NCBI GenBank assembly: GCA_008694505.1
Contig: VZDJ01007755.1
Coordinates: forward strand, 8,632,334-8,696,333
Length of the DNA: 64,000 bases
DNA from: Cyanoderma ruficeps
Lineage: Eukaryota > Chordata > Aves > Passeriformes > Timaliidae
Direction of reading: 5' to 3'
The notes under the pieces were generated by a model that worked only from the letters and a program-made list of their open reading frames with translations, did not search any database and had not been told where the DNA came from. Positions 1 through 11,800 of this stretch are shown piece by piece. Each line of letters begins with the position of its first letter. Positions within the stretch are counted from its first letter, which is position 1. The position numbers and the translations under genes are program-made.

Positions 1-649
1 TCAACTACTGCTTTCTTTTGTCTAACACGCCTTGGCCCAGGGGTGGGAGGCCTATAAAAGCGAGGCTTGATATTTTCCTCAGGTACATTGCCTACATCTA
101 AATCTGCAGAATTGTTCTTCTCAGAGACATTACAATCAGCAGTTTTCAAATCAGATTCTGATTCTTTGTCTGGCACTTCCTCGTTGGATTGCTGTAAGGA
201 GTCTTCCTCTTCGTTATAGTAGCTCTTCAAAAATGGAGCATCTTTTGGATTTACAGAATCTGATGTATTTACATTGGATGAGCAGTCTTCCACATTCATT
301 GCAGAAGAGTTGCAAATGGAGACATTTTTGTCAGCAGAAAGGCCAGCACGGCTCACGGTGGTTGTCCACTTAATGGTTTCTTCCTCTTTAATTTTGAACC
401 GAACTTTCATTTCCACTGTGATACTGCCATCCTGATTAACGTGAACAGATTTCTCAATGTCATCCTGATACTGTGCCACAGGTAAATCTTCACCAATAAC
501 TGACTGATTTCCTTCTATGCCATTATGGCTGTCAAGAACATAGCATGACTCTGAGTTGTTATCATTTGAGTTGTTATCATTGCTGGATCCTTTATCAGAA
601 GAAACTGAGAATATCTGAGATCTTGAACTAGAGTCCATTTCAACTCTCA
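1..649 (-). CDS. RP1: RP1 exon 4, 5' portion (cut by window edge)
   Basis: The acceptor is TTGGTAG at 656-650. The first two bases (649-648) complete the codon split by intron 3, giving Met271, and the frame stays open to base 1. The residue after the junction aligns without a gap to mammalian RP1, with SSSRSQI six residues in. A conserved block [26 protein letters not shown] lies near residues 330-360, and [16 protein letters not shown] ends the visible part. The serine/asparagine-rich stretch at about 292-303 holds a perfect in-frame tandem NDNNS duplication (bases 553-582). The remaining several kilobases of this exon lie outside the window. Confidence 0.95.
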
Positions 650-3600
650 CTACCAATAATTGCATTGAAAGAATACAGATTCATTCAGTAGATAAAAAGC
701 AGAGCAGACAAATACCATGGATAAGGATCCAGATGATGAGACAGCAGACAGGCAACAAAGGAAGAGAAAGGAAGAAAAGAGAAAAATGAGTATTAAAGAT
801 GCTAATGAAGTGTGTTATTTTACATACTTTGATTTTTTATTTATTTTGCATTATAAAGTATAGAAAAAAAAACATGGGTAATCTTGATATTCATCTATGA
901 AGCTTTCAGAGAAAGAAATCTAAGAAGGCCTTACTAAAGAATTAAGCATTCGAATACTTATCCACTTAATTTTATTTTGCAATAACATCTTTCTAATGCC
1001 AGAACTATAGTCTTATTTGAAGCTCCAAAGCCCAAAAAAGTACTAGATGATCTCATTTTATACTTAGTAGAGAGCTGAGATTGCCTTGAGCTTTTCAAGG
1101 GATTCATAGGCACTCACTTGTTTGGGCTTCAAGCTACCAGCTTTACTTCCTCTTCATGCTTTAGTGATCATTAATATATCATTTCCTATTAGTTCTTAAA
1201 GTTAAGACTAAAACATGTCAGTCGAGGTGAATATATATGTCCTTGGGCTTAATCTGACAATATACAGTACATGAGTCACTACTCTTTGTAATGTCATGTG
1301 AGAGAAGGGTTCCTATCCAATCCTCTGGACTGACCTTCTTTATAGAAGTAAACACTGAAGTTCTTGAACTCCTTGTAAAACCTGAACTTAAATCATGACA
1401 TTCTGAAACACATTTATCTATCTGTACTACAGACAATGGTGCCAAATTCAGCAAAGCCAATGAGAATACTTCTAGACTCCAGTGATTTTTGAACGTGGCC
1501 CAAAATATGTTAGCATACACAATATATATTCCCACAATATGTTTTGATTACTCTACAATAACTTGGGTCTTTTAAAAAATTTTATCTCATCTCTCTCTCA
1601 TAGTTGTTGCTGACAAGTTGAGAGCTAAAAGAACATAAGATAAGAATAAAGTTTTGCTGTCTTCCAAGGTCGCCTGCACATGCAAGGGAAACAGTGCAGG
1701 TATACAAGGTATGAAAAACTCCCAATGATATCTAAATATATATGATCCACCATTCAAAAGATAGGTTTCACTTGCAAAAAGCATTTTAACACGTATTAAC
1801 TTATCTACATTTCTTGAATTTAATTTTGTTTGTTTTTTTAAGTCTAGACTCATGTCAAAACTTTTACAATAATATATTAGCATTACAGAAACATGTCTAT
1901 AACTTCAGGCAAATGGCCTTGCAAGTTTCTCAAGCATATGCTTTACCATGAACTGAATAAGAAAGTTTGCACTTACTCTTCTAACACAGACAAGAACTTA
2001 TGCTCCTCAAAGCAAAAATCTCACCTTCTCCATCTCAGGAAATGGAATTAGAACAAAGATGCTGAAATTTCATTTGTCATGCTTTCATGTCATCAATTAT
2101 ATCTCCTGCATCTGATATTTTTGAAATTCTCAGGTTACAGACAAAAAGAGGGTTGTTTTTTCTCCCTCCGTGATTGCTATTAACTAAGAATTAGAAGCAG
2201 GAGATAATCAGATTCAGCAGCTCAGGTTTTCTATGATTGCCAGGCTCAGTCTCTGTCTCAAAAAAAATCTGGGTAGGATTTTTGTTTCTGAAGAACTTTC
2301 ATTCTCATAATGTTCTTATTTAGTGTCTCTTGACTCATTATGTTGTGCTCTGGAAACAGGTCTTAAGCTGTGCAAGTCAAAGTACATAAAGGCTGAAAAA
2401 ACTAATATTAATAGCTTGGTGGGGAGATAATAAAGTGGAAGGAATGTGAATGGAACGCCCTCAAGCAAATGAAATCAAATATCTTATCTATTAATATGCT
2501 CCACAATGCTGTCAGGGTTCCTGTGGAAAGTCCCAGTACAGTAACAATTACAGTGTTCCCTGGGTTCTCCAGTAGAGCACAAGGCTGTAGCAAGAGTAGA
2601 GAGTACCTCTGGATTAAGGAAGTTCCTGCAGACAGTACCTCAGCCCTACAGGATGTTCTAATGTCAGGAATTTCCACAGGACCTAAAGCTCTGGTACCGC
2701 AGCATTTCATTTCCCTTGACCTCAGGTTATTCATTTTGCCTGGCTTCTCTCCAAGAGCTCCTCATGTTCTTGATCATCCACTGGCCACTTTCCACTCTTC
2801 CTGAGCTTACCAGTGGAGCAAATCCGTGAGTAATCAAAGGGAAAGTACATATTTGTGTATCTTTTTCCAAACTAATTGAAAATATATATATATGTATAAC
2901 AGCCATGAGGATATAAGAATGGACAACACTCTGCTTAGGCAAAAGCAGCTTCAAAAACGTGATGAATTTGTGAGTGGGTGGATGCTATGCTAGTTTTCCT
3001 ATTTATGTGGAGCGCTCAACAAGAGAAGAAGAGTAAGTCATGACAAGACAAACCTCCACTTGTTAGGTTCTGAAAACTGAACAAAAGTTTTGCCCAAGCA
3101 ATTCAATGAGAGCCTGAAGTAGCCTGAGGTTTTACTTTTACCACTGTTGTTATTAATTCTGACACACACACAAAAAAAAAATTAATAACAATGGCGATCA
3201 AGTAAATTAAAATTAAATATACTCATAGATTTTCATTCATGTTCGAAGTCTGCCAGAAACAAAATATGCATACTAGCTAAGTACTTACCAGAAACTTGCA
3301 TTTTAAAAAGAAAATTAACACTTTGATCTTTCATAAGCTTATAGAGGAGTCACAGCAGATATAAGCATTTCAGCTGGCCTTTCTGAATATCCTTGATCTT
3401 AGTAAGATTGCCACTGTTTATGTCTTATGCTGAGAGAGATAAACAAATTAATAAAATACAAATGAATTCAAAGAACTTACTCTTTTCACTTTCTGACTTG
3501 GCATTTGCTTTTGGGTACACACGATTTCCAATTCCAAGCAATTTAGCAGGCCGCAAATACCCAAGAGATTCATAATTGCTTGGTTTAAAAGGCTCTCTCC

Positions 3601-5670
3601 CTGCTGCAACTACAGCTCCAGAGCACAATATCAGGGCCTGAAGATTAGGCACCTGGAAAAAAAAAAAGTAACATTAAACTCTTTGCCTTCATAACCACCA
3701 AAAAATAATGTAAGAGATTTATCCCTTTCAAGCTTTAATATCTTCACTTCTTACTCTCTACATTCATTTGCAGCAGACTATTAAATATGTATCACAGCAC
3801 AGAATTAATTTTTCAATTCCTATAAGGCAATTCCTATTTCTGTGAGGATATATCTTGTTATATAAATATATGGGATAATTACTTCAAGAAGCAACTTGGA
3901 TCCATATTAAAATTTTCTTAAAATTTAAGTGTTTACACATGTAATTTTGTTTCATTGTTGCACAGTGACTGTCCATAGTCCAGTGACTGTTGATAGTCAT
4001 GAAATACGAATATGCATTTGGAGGTAAGTATACATATGCAGACATACATGGAGGAAAAGTTCAGAATACAGCGCAAGCAGTTGACTAGTACTTCCACAAA
4101 GGAATAGGACACCATCTCAGAGCATTATACTTTGGAAAAGACTTCTGGAGGTGATGTAGTCTAACCCTCTACTCAAAGCAGATCTGACTGGGTCAAGTTG
4201 CTCAGAACCTTGTCTGACAGTTTTGAATGTATGTTCCAAAATATATTGTAAATTAATGTTTACAAACTGTACTTCACCAATTTGTAGGTAATATGGATGA
4301 TTTCCCAACCTAATACACAATTTCAGCAAGTGAACGGTAAAGAGTTTCTTTTGAACTTTTCAAGTTCTACACAGAATTCTCTTTCTAGATACCTGCTAAG
4401 TGTAACCATAAGTGTTCTTCTGTGGTTAAACAACAGACAGAAAAAACACCGAGATCAAATTATACAAACAGCATGCAAGACTAAAATCTGATATTAGTGC
4501 TGCACCATCTGAGTTTAGAGGTACAGAACCGGGTCCACGGTTTGAAAACTATAACAGGCAATCAGGTTTCAGAGTTCCAAGTCGTTAATGGCAAACCACT
4601 CTGCATTTGTGCAATGATAAAAATACATATGGGCATTAGATGCTACTGATCATGTTCTAAAACATTATAAATCCCAGTTAAACAACATTAAGAATAAAAG
4701 AATGTTTTGTGTAAATGGATAAAAATATAGAATTGGGATCCTGCCCGAAAGAGGCCTGAGTAAGAGAAAGAAGTGGGGTTTTTTTTTGCTTAAAATGAAA
4801 TGTGTATGTGTCCTCGCTAGGTTCTCTCTGTTCCCAAGATTCCAGTATATTTCCTCCAAGCTGGTAGCCCTTCTGAAGGGAGAAAAAGAATAGAAAGTAA
4901 ACAAATGAAATTTAGCACTCTGATAATGCATCATGACCATGTTTCAAGCTTACAGTGGATACAATTTTTTTAAAATTTAAAATAATCTAGAAAAAAATCA
5001 TTTAAAAAGTCACTGCTCATCCATTTCTCACCTTTCTGCCATCAGTGGTATAGAGTTTTGCAACTGGATACTGCATTAACTCACTCATATAGTCCAGTAA
5101 GGCCTCAAATGTTTGTGTATTCTTCTTTCCCAAAACTATGGTGCGCCTAAGCCTTACATCCCCATTTTTGAAAACAAGCATTTTTTTGGGAGTTGTTATC
5201 CTGCTTTCTCGATGGCCAAACCCATCTTCATTCTGCCTTGCCAATTGCACAGCTCGACGACGAGCGCTGACAGGCCTGCTGATCTGCCAGGGCAGCGGCT
5301 TTCTGCTGGCCTGTTCCAGGTTGATGGGCTTCATTTTCCTCTGATGGGAGCAAATATAGGACTTTCCATCTTCCAGATCCTCCAGATTGGTGATGCTGTG
5401 TCTCCCTCTTGGTGTACTAATATTCCTTACTCCAAAAGGTAGCGGGACACGTTTGGACAAACTATCCAGCAAGGCATCAAATGTCTTGTAGGATCTGCTA
5501 TTAACCACCATTTTGATTCCATTAAACTGGGGATCTCCACTTTTGTAGAAACAAATCCGTTTTGCCACCACAGGTTCAGTAACATTGAAATGGCGCGTGG
5601 ATAAACTCTGCTCACTCTCAGAGGAGTTTGGATGATTCACCGAGTAACTGCTTGAAGGTGTTTCACTCAT
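1..5670 (-). CDS. RP1: RP1 (retinitis pigmentosa 1), 5' coding part, partial gene
   Basis: The gene is read as join(1..649, 3481..3652, 5032..5670) on the minus strand; the 3' part lies beyond base 1. The visible product is about 486 residues. It has two doublecortin (DCX) ubiquitin-like domains at about residues 36-118 and 162-241, which in this family bind and stabilise microtubules. Exon 4 then opens the long low-complexity region typical of RP1. Family knowledge: RP1 sits on the photoreceptor axoneme and is needed for stacking of outer-segment discs; truncating mutations in human exon 4 cause retinitis pigmentosa. Blocks such as [43 protein letters not shown] and FYRPPTPG match RP1 rather than its paralogue RP1L1. 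Introns fall in phase 0 and phase 1, and exon 3 has the same length pattern as mammalian RP1. Full RP1 is about 2,100 residues in mammals, so most of the protein is missing. Identity is very secure. Confidence 0.96.
553..582 (-). repeat. RP1: 15-bp in-frame tandem duplication in RP1 exon 4
   Basis: Two adjacent copies of a 15-base unit (553-567 and 568-582) differ only at the last base. They encode NDNNS twice at about residues 294-303. Mammalian RP1 has a shorter stretch here, so the expansion is probably lineage-specific. Confidence 0.85.
650..3480 (-). other. RP1: RP1 intron 3
   Basis: This 2.8 kb intron runs from donor GTAAGTTC (3480-3473) to an AG at 651-650. It is AT-rich, with a short (AT)n run at about 2881-2898 and CA/A-rich low complexity near 3161-3182. 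Small open frames of 60-111 codons occur but show no coding character. I see no other feature. Confidence 0.9.
3481..3652 (-). CDS. RP1: RP1 exon 3 (end of second DCX domain)
   Basis: The exon is 172 bases long: 57 codons plus one base. The acceptor is a run of T ending in CCAG (AG at 3654-3653). The first codon is GTG, an internal valine continuing DGRK from exon 2, not a start codon. The donor after base 3481 is GTAAGTTC. It encodes the end of DCX domain 2, including [14 protein letters not shown], and the linker ending AKSESEK. Length and junction phases agree with mammalian RP1 exon 3. Confidence 0.97.
3653..5031 (-). other. RP1: RP1 intron 2
   Basis: This 1.4 kb phase-0 intron has donor GTGAGAAA (5031-5024) and the acceptor CCAG just before 3652. 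It carries a degraded CR1 fragment at about 4131-4235. The rest is AT-rich sequence without other recognisable content. Confidence 0.9.
4131..4235 (-). mobile_element. Degraded CR1 LINE fragment in RP1 intron 2
   Basis: On the plus strand the segment reads like the reverse complement of a CR1 3' end: TTGGAAAAGACTTCTGGAGG, then a diverged 'TAGTCTAACCC', 'CAAAGCAG', 'GGTCAAGTTGCTCAGA' and 'CCTTGTC'. That order is the usual one for chicken-repeat-1. It is old and strongly mutated, and its left end fades out near 4235. Confidence 0.75.
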
Positions 5671-5682
5671 TTTGACAGCAAT
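5032..5682 (-). CDS. RP1: RP1 exon 2 (start codon, first DCX domain, most of second)
   Basis: Coding starts at ATG 5670-5668 and runs to 5032 (213 codons, phase 0). The 12 bases 5682-5671 are 5' UTR, joined to a pyrimidine-rich acceptor ending TTCCAG (AG at 5684-5683). Start choice: the product opens MSETPSS, as the mammalian protein opens MSDTPS, and it lies directly after the splice acceptor. DCX domain 1 spans about 36-118 ([15 protein letters not shown] to SYICSHQRK). DCX domain 2 begins near residue 162 ([10 protein letters not shown]). The linker between the domains is basic and differs from mammals. Confidence 0.97.
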
Positions 5683-8658
5683 CTGGAAGAAAGAGGAGGT
5701 GGATGTACAACTAAAAAAATATTATATACACTTTGAAAGGTGCAGAAAGAGGATTTATAAGAAACCAAGAGCAGCGTGTTGTGCCAAAAATCATTGGATT
5801 TAAATGGATTCAAGCTGTTATCACTAAATTCCACAAAGACTCAAACACTGTCAGATTAAGTTAGCATAGCACTACTTGCAAGTATTCCCAAAACCCTCCA
5901 CTGTAATTTCAAATCTCTTATCATTTTGGTACAAGAGACCTTTTCTTCGAAGGAGGTGGTTTGTCAGTCCATCCTTGCTTGAGCATGAAGCTAATGACAT
6001 TTAAGATATTTAAGAAGAGTCCTTCCTAGGAAGGGGCAATTTGTGCTTTGGTACGAGCCCTTTTTAGACCAAAATAGCTAAACTGAAAGACAATGCGATT
6101 CAGTCTGATCTTATATACTAGTTTCATACTAAGGCAAAACCATGGAAGTCAGAGAAAACTCTCCTGATTTACAGCACTATAATCTATACCATAATAAAGC
6201 CTTAAACATGTGTTAGAGTGAAGTTTTATCATAAATTGACATATTACTTGCTTTTCTATTAAAGTTCTGTATCTCACAATACATATAAATACAACAGTCA
6301 CATTTATACTGAGAAAAAAAAACTACTGACAAAATAAGGAATTTTTAGTAAAAGAAATGTCTTTAAGTCCCTCAAAAAGACCAAAAAATCAGGTGTTCTT
6401 CAGGAGAAGTAGCCTTGAAACGAAAACATTTAAATACTGGTCTTATCAACAACAAATTATTTCTGACAACCATATTGATAGTCTTCAGGCTTGTAAATAA
6501 AGCACCAATCTTTCCATTTTAATCCAATCTAAATATAGATGCTGTAATGACAACCCTTTAAGTGACTAAAATAACTTTATCTTAATGATTGGCTTGCTTT
6601 CACTGGAACACAGGGTAAAAACTTTCAACTAATTAGCCTCAGGAAATAGTTTTAGAAGACTTTTACTGAAAAGCTACATAGTCTCAGGGAAGACATAGCA
6701 TCAAAATAATATAAATTAAATTCTTTGATTATGTAATCTTAATATAGCTGCCATATTGAGTAATGGAACAATCTCTGTCTACCATCTATTTTTCTTAATG
6801 AAGCTATGGAAAACATTATTCTGATTATTTTAATATTGCCTATATCAGTTCTGAAATTGATAAGAAAATGTTATGTTTCAAGACAATGAAGGTTCAAATA
6901 AAGTCAGATTTGATAAGATTTTATCTTACTGTGTTCTTACAGCTTTTCCAATAATGCTTCAGCTTCAGCTGAAGTGCAGTAATGCACTGCTTCAGCTCAG
7001 GTGTTTGGCCTGCACTAGAAGTTAATTATTTTGAACACTGATCAGAACACAGGAAGAAATGTCTCCTTATAAGACATAATTTATGCTGCAAAATATACTC
7101 CTCTAAGTGCTAAAACTAAAAAATAGCCAAACAGGACTGCACAAGAATGCTGTGCTCTAAGATTGATTTGCATAATCACAGTTTCATTTAAAATAAGTAA
7201 ATAAATTTTAAAAGCCTAAAAAATGAAAAAGAAAAAAAGCCTTTAATTAAGGAATATGCAAGAAGAAATTTTATAGGTTGGCTGCAGCAAGTAATACAAC
7301 CCAGCTACTGAAATGTCTTGCTTTCTGTAGGAGGGAGGAGCTCCACTTCAACTGAAACCACCGAGAGCTACAGTTGTTCATCTTTTTTGACATATCTTCT
7401 CATTAGCTGAGTAAATTTTCACTATACTCCTATGCTGAGAGTTTGACAAGTGAGTTTAGACTGGGGACACAATTTGAACCAGACATTTAATGCTGCATGT
7501 GTTATCCTGCTTAGCTGGACACGTCTAGAGGAAATCTATAAGGGCATTTCTGTTGCTAGCTGCTACACCAACTCTCCTATTCTCTTTGCAGAGCAAATGT
7601 TCTACTCGAGTGAGAGCAGCAATGACAGAAGTTCTTGAGTGAACTGAATGTCATGTTACTCCATTTCCACTGGAGTTTGAGAGCCCAGTCCAAAATCTCT
7701 AGGGGAAAATTGTTATTATCAACAATGGCCAGAGAAAGAAACTAACAGACACAGCTCCTCAGCTACTCTCCATTGTACTTCCAACACTTTGTGAAAATGG
7801 AGCGGAATTTCATCTAACTGATTTGATTATTCACTCTTACAAGAGATAAAACAGGTGGATTTTCTCATGAGACCACTGACATTAATCACTTTGGAATTAG
7901 CATCTCAGAAGCTGTTCTAGATATTTGTGCTTGTGTAAAACATTCAGTTACATAAGCATCAACATTTGGAAGAGAAATACAACATATTTCACATTAAGAT
8001 AATTATTAGACAGACTTAGTGTTGACACTGTGGAAGTACTGAAATCCAAGAAAAAGAGGGAATATACATATCAAGAAAGAAAAAAGGCAATTTTCAGTAT
8101 AAACATGAAATAATTTGAGTGCACAAGACTAACTAATAAAAATATTTTTTTCTTAGCAAAATGGATAATAGACCTTTATTTGGCACACCATGTTCCAGTA
8201 TCAATTTTAATAGAAAAATTGCTTCTGCATCTTTTATTCCTTAGAATTACATTTTATAAATAGAAAACATTTCAGCAATGAACAATCAGCTTATTGTAGA
8301 AGTTACTGTTTCATACTACAGGCCACCACAAAATACCTTAATTTCATCATAAACATTCTGTCAATTTTCATACTTAAATGATATTATTCTAAAATTAAGA
8401 AATAGCCGATATTACATGAAATAGGTTGCCTACATAAGATATTTTGGTGACTAAAACATTGAGAAATTTATTCTCCAAGAAAAACCAAACAGAAATCAGA
8501 ACTTAATCTTTTCCCTCCATTCTATAAACAAAACCCCTCATGCAATGTTTATGCACAAAGTTAAATCCTATAAAGACACTAAGTAGAACACTTTGTTCTA
8601 CATACATAAGAATACCTTCAGCGCTGGTAAGTATTGCATACGATTTTATCATACTCAC
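5683..8658 (-). other. Presumed RP1 intron 1 / 5' flank
   Basis: Mammalian RP1 has a non-coding first exon, so intron 1 should lie here, ending at the exon 2 acceptor (5684-5683). Its upstream end is not proven; a candidate donor is at 8658. The sequence is AT-rich with no coding region. A 31-base imperfect inverted repeat at 6967-6997 (arms AGCTGAAGTGCA and TGCACTGCTTCAGCT) is the only structure I noticed. Confidence 0.5.
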
Positions 8659-8830
8659 CCACAGTCCTATGTAAATAAAAAGGAGTATAGCTTGTTTTCA
8701 GAGATTTATAAATTATACATGCGGTTGTCTATGCCGCATGAAACACCATCCTGAGTCTTATTCCAAGTATCCTCAGCCAGGAAAAACGTCATAATCCACT
8801 TGTTTAATCTCAGCTAATGTGAATCACCAG
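8659..8830 (-). promoter_or_regulatory. Candidate RP1 non-coding exon 1 and promoter
   Basis: On the minus strand a strong donor, TGG|GTGAGTAT (last exon base 8659), lies 3 kb upstream of exon 2. A TATAAA at 8710-8705 is close by. Within 100-150 bases upstream are two CRX/OTX-type homeodomain sites seen on the plus strand: TAATCC at 8792-8797 and TTAATCT at 8804-8810. CRX drives most photoreceptor genes, so this layout would suit RP1. If the TATA box were used, exon 1 would be only about 20 bases, so the true start may be further upstream. This is inference from short motifs only. Confidence 0.3.
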
Positions 8831-11800
8831 ACCAGGTTCACCACAGGCAGCCCCTGTTCCGAGCAGAATGTGTAACATCTCATCCAGCAAGTCCTCTTAT
8901 ATGACGTTGTCATGATGTAAAATACTATTTACCTATTAATCATTTCATTTGTATAATTTTCTATTTGTTTAGATTGCTCAAGAGAGTCACATAACCACAT
9001 AAAATGCAATTTTGTGCGGGGAATGTAGGTTATCCAATCTACCTTTTTTTCAGAGTAGGTTTATCATCCAAACTAAATTCTTTAGTGATAAAAATTTTTA
9101 ATATGTTAAAAACAGAGCTTCTACCACTCAACTTCTGAGACTATTTATTAATTATCTCTAATTATTAGCTACCCCTAATTCTTGCTTTCGTTCATTCACT
9201 TCCTAAATTGATTCTCTTTGTGCAAAACATTCTCCCATATTTTTCCCTATTCAGATAACACAATGAAAATAGTTCAACAGTTTCTCTAACAATAGCCAGG
9301 AAAACATGACAGTCTGAAGGAGTTGTGTCATCCATGACACATTCTTTAGTTCCACGTGTTGGAAAAAAAGGCTATGACTATTAACGTATGTGAATATAGT
9401 TCAGGAAGAGATAGGAGGATTATGTTTAACTGTATTTTAGTTATGCTATGGAATGCGGAATTTTTTTTTCTTTTTCCAGTGAAAATACTATGTTCCCAGG
9501 TGGTAACTGTTCCATCTAATTGCCACCAGATGTATAATCTGATTTGGAGCTTCTTTGCTTAATCAGGATTACACCAAGCTGTCAAAACTAGCTGTGTAGA
9601 ACAGTAACAAAAACACTGCTCAGTAAACACTACCACTACAAGCTGTAACGAGTTTTTAACAGTCTCCTTATTAGAGAATTCAACATTTATAGAAGTTGCA
9701 AAATACCACTTCACTTCCACTTTCATAAGATGCATACGTACAAAGACTAAATTATAATTGCACAGAGATTTTGCTATAAACATTGCTTTTTAAAATTACA
9801 TATTAATATAATAATTTAGGTCCTTAATCTATTTTAGCTAATTTACTTGTATTCTAGTCAGTGTTCTGTTGTTTAGACTTGTTCAGAAGATGAACAAGTG
9901 CAAATTCTATTCTGATGTCTTAAAACTAAACTGCTTATAACAGGAATTTATATTGGGTTGCATTTCCCTACAGGGTAGGATTTAAAACATTGTTGCTACT
10001 CTCATTAACTTTCCAGTGCATGCAAAGAGACTTTCAATAAACAGCTAATCCATCAGTGGCTTCCATGTATCACTAGAACTGGGGACTCAAGAGATCATAC
10101 TGCTGGGACCTGATGAAGATGACAATCAAGTGTCACCATTTGACAGTGTAAATGACTCTTATTTCTCTAAGACTTCAAAAGGCTTGCAAAGCTTCTGTCC
10201 AGACATATGTAGCTTAAAAGCCCACTGCATTCATTCTTGTGCTACAAACACTTCATATATTCTGAAAAGATATAAGAAATCATCAACTTTATAGTAAAAA
10301 TAGCATCAATAGAATTACGCTTTATTCAGGCTTAAAGCTAACAAGCCACAAAAAAAATTATCACTGTCCTCAAGCAATTGATATTGACACAGAAACACCT
10401 TTCATCCATTCATGTGAGCAGCCTGGCTGACATCCATGGAATTATTAAAATTTTGCAATAAGAATTTAGCCTTAATATCTGGAGAACAGTTGTTCTTTAT
10501 ACATAAACCTTTCACAAAGAAAAATTGGGGAATACAAAATTAGTCCAGAAAATTGAAGCAAGCAAAATCAGGCCACACGAGAAAACGCATCACTGATCAA
10601 AATTGTAGTGGCAAGCACGTTTACAATTTTTATGAGTTGCTGCCATTCTCACTTTTAGATGTTTATCTCCAAAACATCTTCAGTTCTATGTTACAATACT
10701 AAATATTGCACTTAACCTCTACTCAATATCCCTCTTGGTCCTATTTTTTTAAGGGTTATTGACTGAGAAATAACTGGAATTAAGACCATATCACTGTAAG
10801 ACTGTCACTAAGTTTCACTGAGAGGTCTTGTCTGTCACTGAAAAGAAGAAAGCTCTCGTTTGGCTCTTTGCGAACATAGTGCCAGATAAGTACAAAGGAT
10901 CTACTCTAGTGACCACAGGCATCAGTGGAAGTTTTCCTTTCTTTTTTCCAAAGGTTGTCCTCAAGGAAGGCAGTGGAAGAGCCACGGCCAATTGAAGGTC
11001 CAGTGCCTGCAGTTGGCTTGCAACACCATTCTATGAGGCAAAAGGCTCAAGCCAAGCACACTAAACAAACACATGACCTGCTAAGTTCAGCCTAACCCGG
11101 ACTGAACCAAAGCTCAGGTGGAAGCTTTCAAAGTCAAAAGTTTCTAACTGACTACAGAATCCTTTGCATGGGACCAGAAAAACACAGCATCAAAATAAAA
11201 TTACAAATACCTTCATCTGCTACTCCTGATTTTGAGCAATTACTCCTCCTTTTCTATGCACTTTGCCTCAGCAACTGAACTGATTAAGTGTTACAAGCTC
11301 CTAAACAGAACCTATGCTTTTCACCTCTTTCTACAAGTCCTCAGTGTTTCTCAAGACCATTATCATACCCAGGAAACTGATGCTTGAGAAAGAAGTATGT
11401 TAGCAATTACATTCGCATGTTTGCTGATATATTCTTTTTTCACCAGCAGATAATCAGCATCCCCGGTTGAGAAACATAAGCAGCCTTTTCTGCAGCCTGA
11501 GTGGGAGCAGAGTCAGAGCCTTGTGTGCCATGAGGACTTCCCCGCCTGGCAACCCTACGGCCCTTGAATGACACCCTTTGTTTAAGTCAGAGCCATATGG
11601 AGCAGCAGTTAACACTTGAGTGTTTTTATCATTCACGAGTGAGTCACTTCTTTAGAAAGGGCAGCTGCTACACCAGTTAAACTATTACTGTTTATCTCAT
11701 GCCCCAAGAAAATGCTGATAAGATGCCTTATATTTCCAAGTCCCTGCAACCTCTTATATTTCTGTTTTTTTTTTTTTTTAATTGGACTGCTCACTAAGGT

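Noticed and set aside
6967..6997. Imperfect hairpin as a possible microRNA precursor
   Set aside because: The stem is only about 12 base pairs with a bulge, too short for a precursor.
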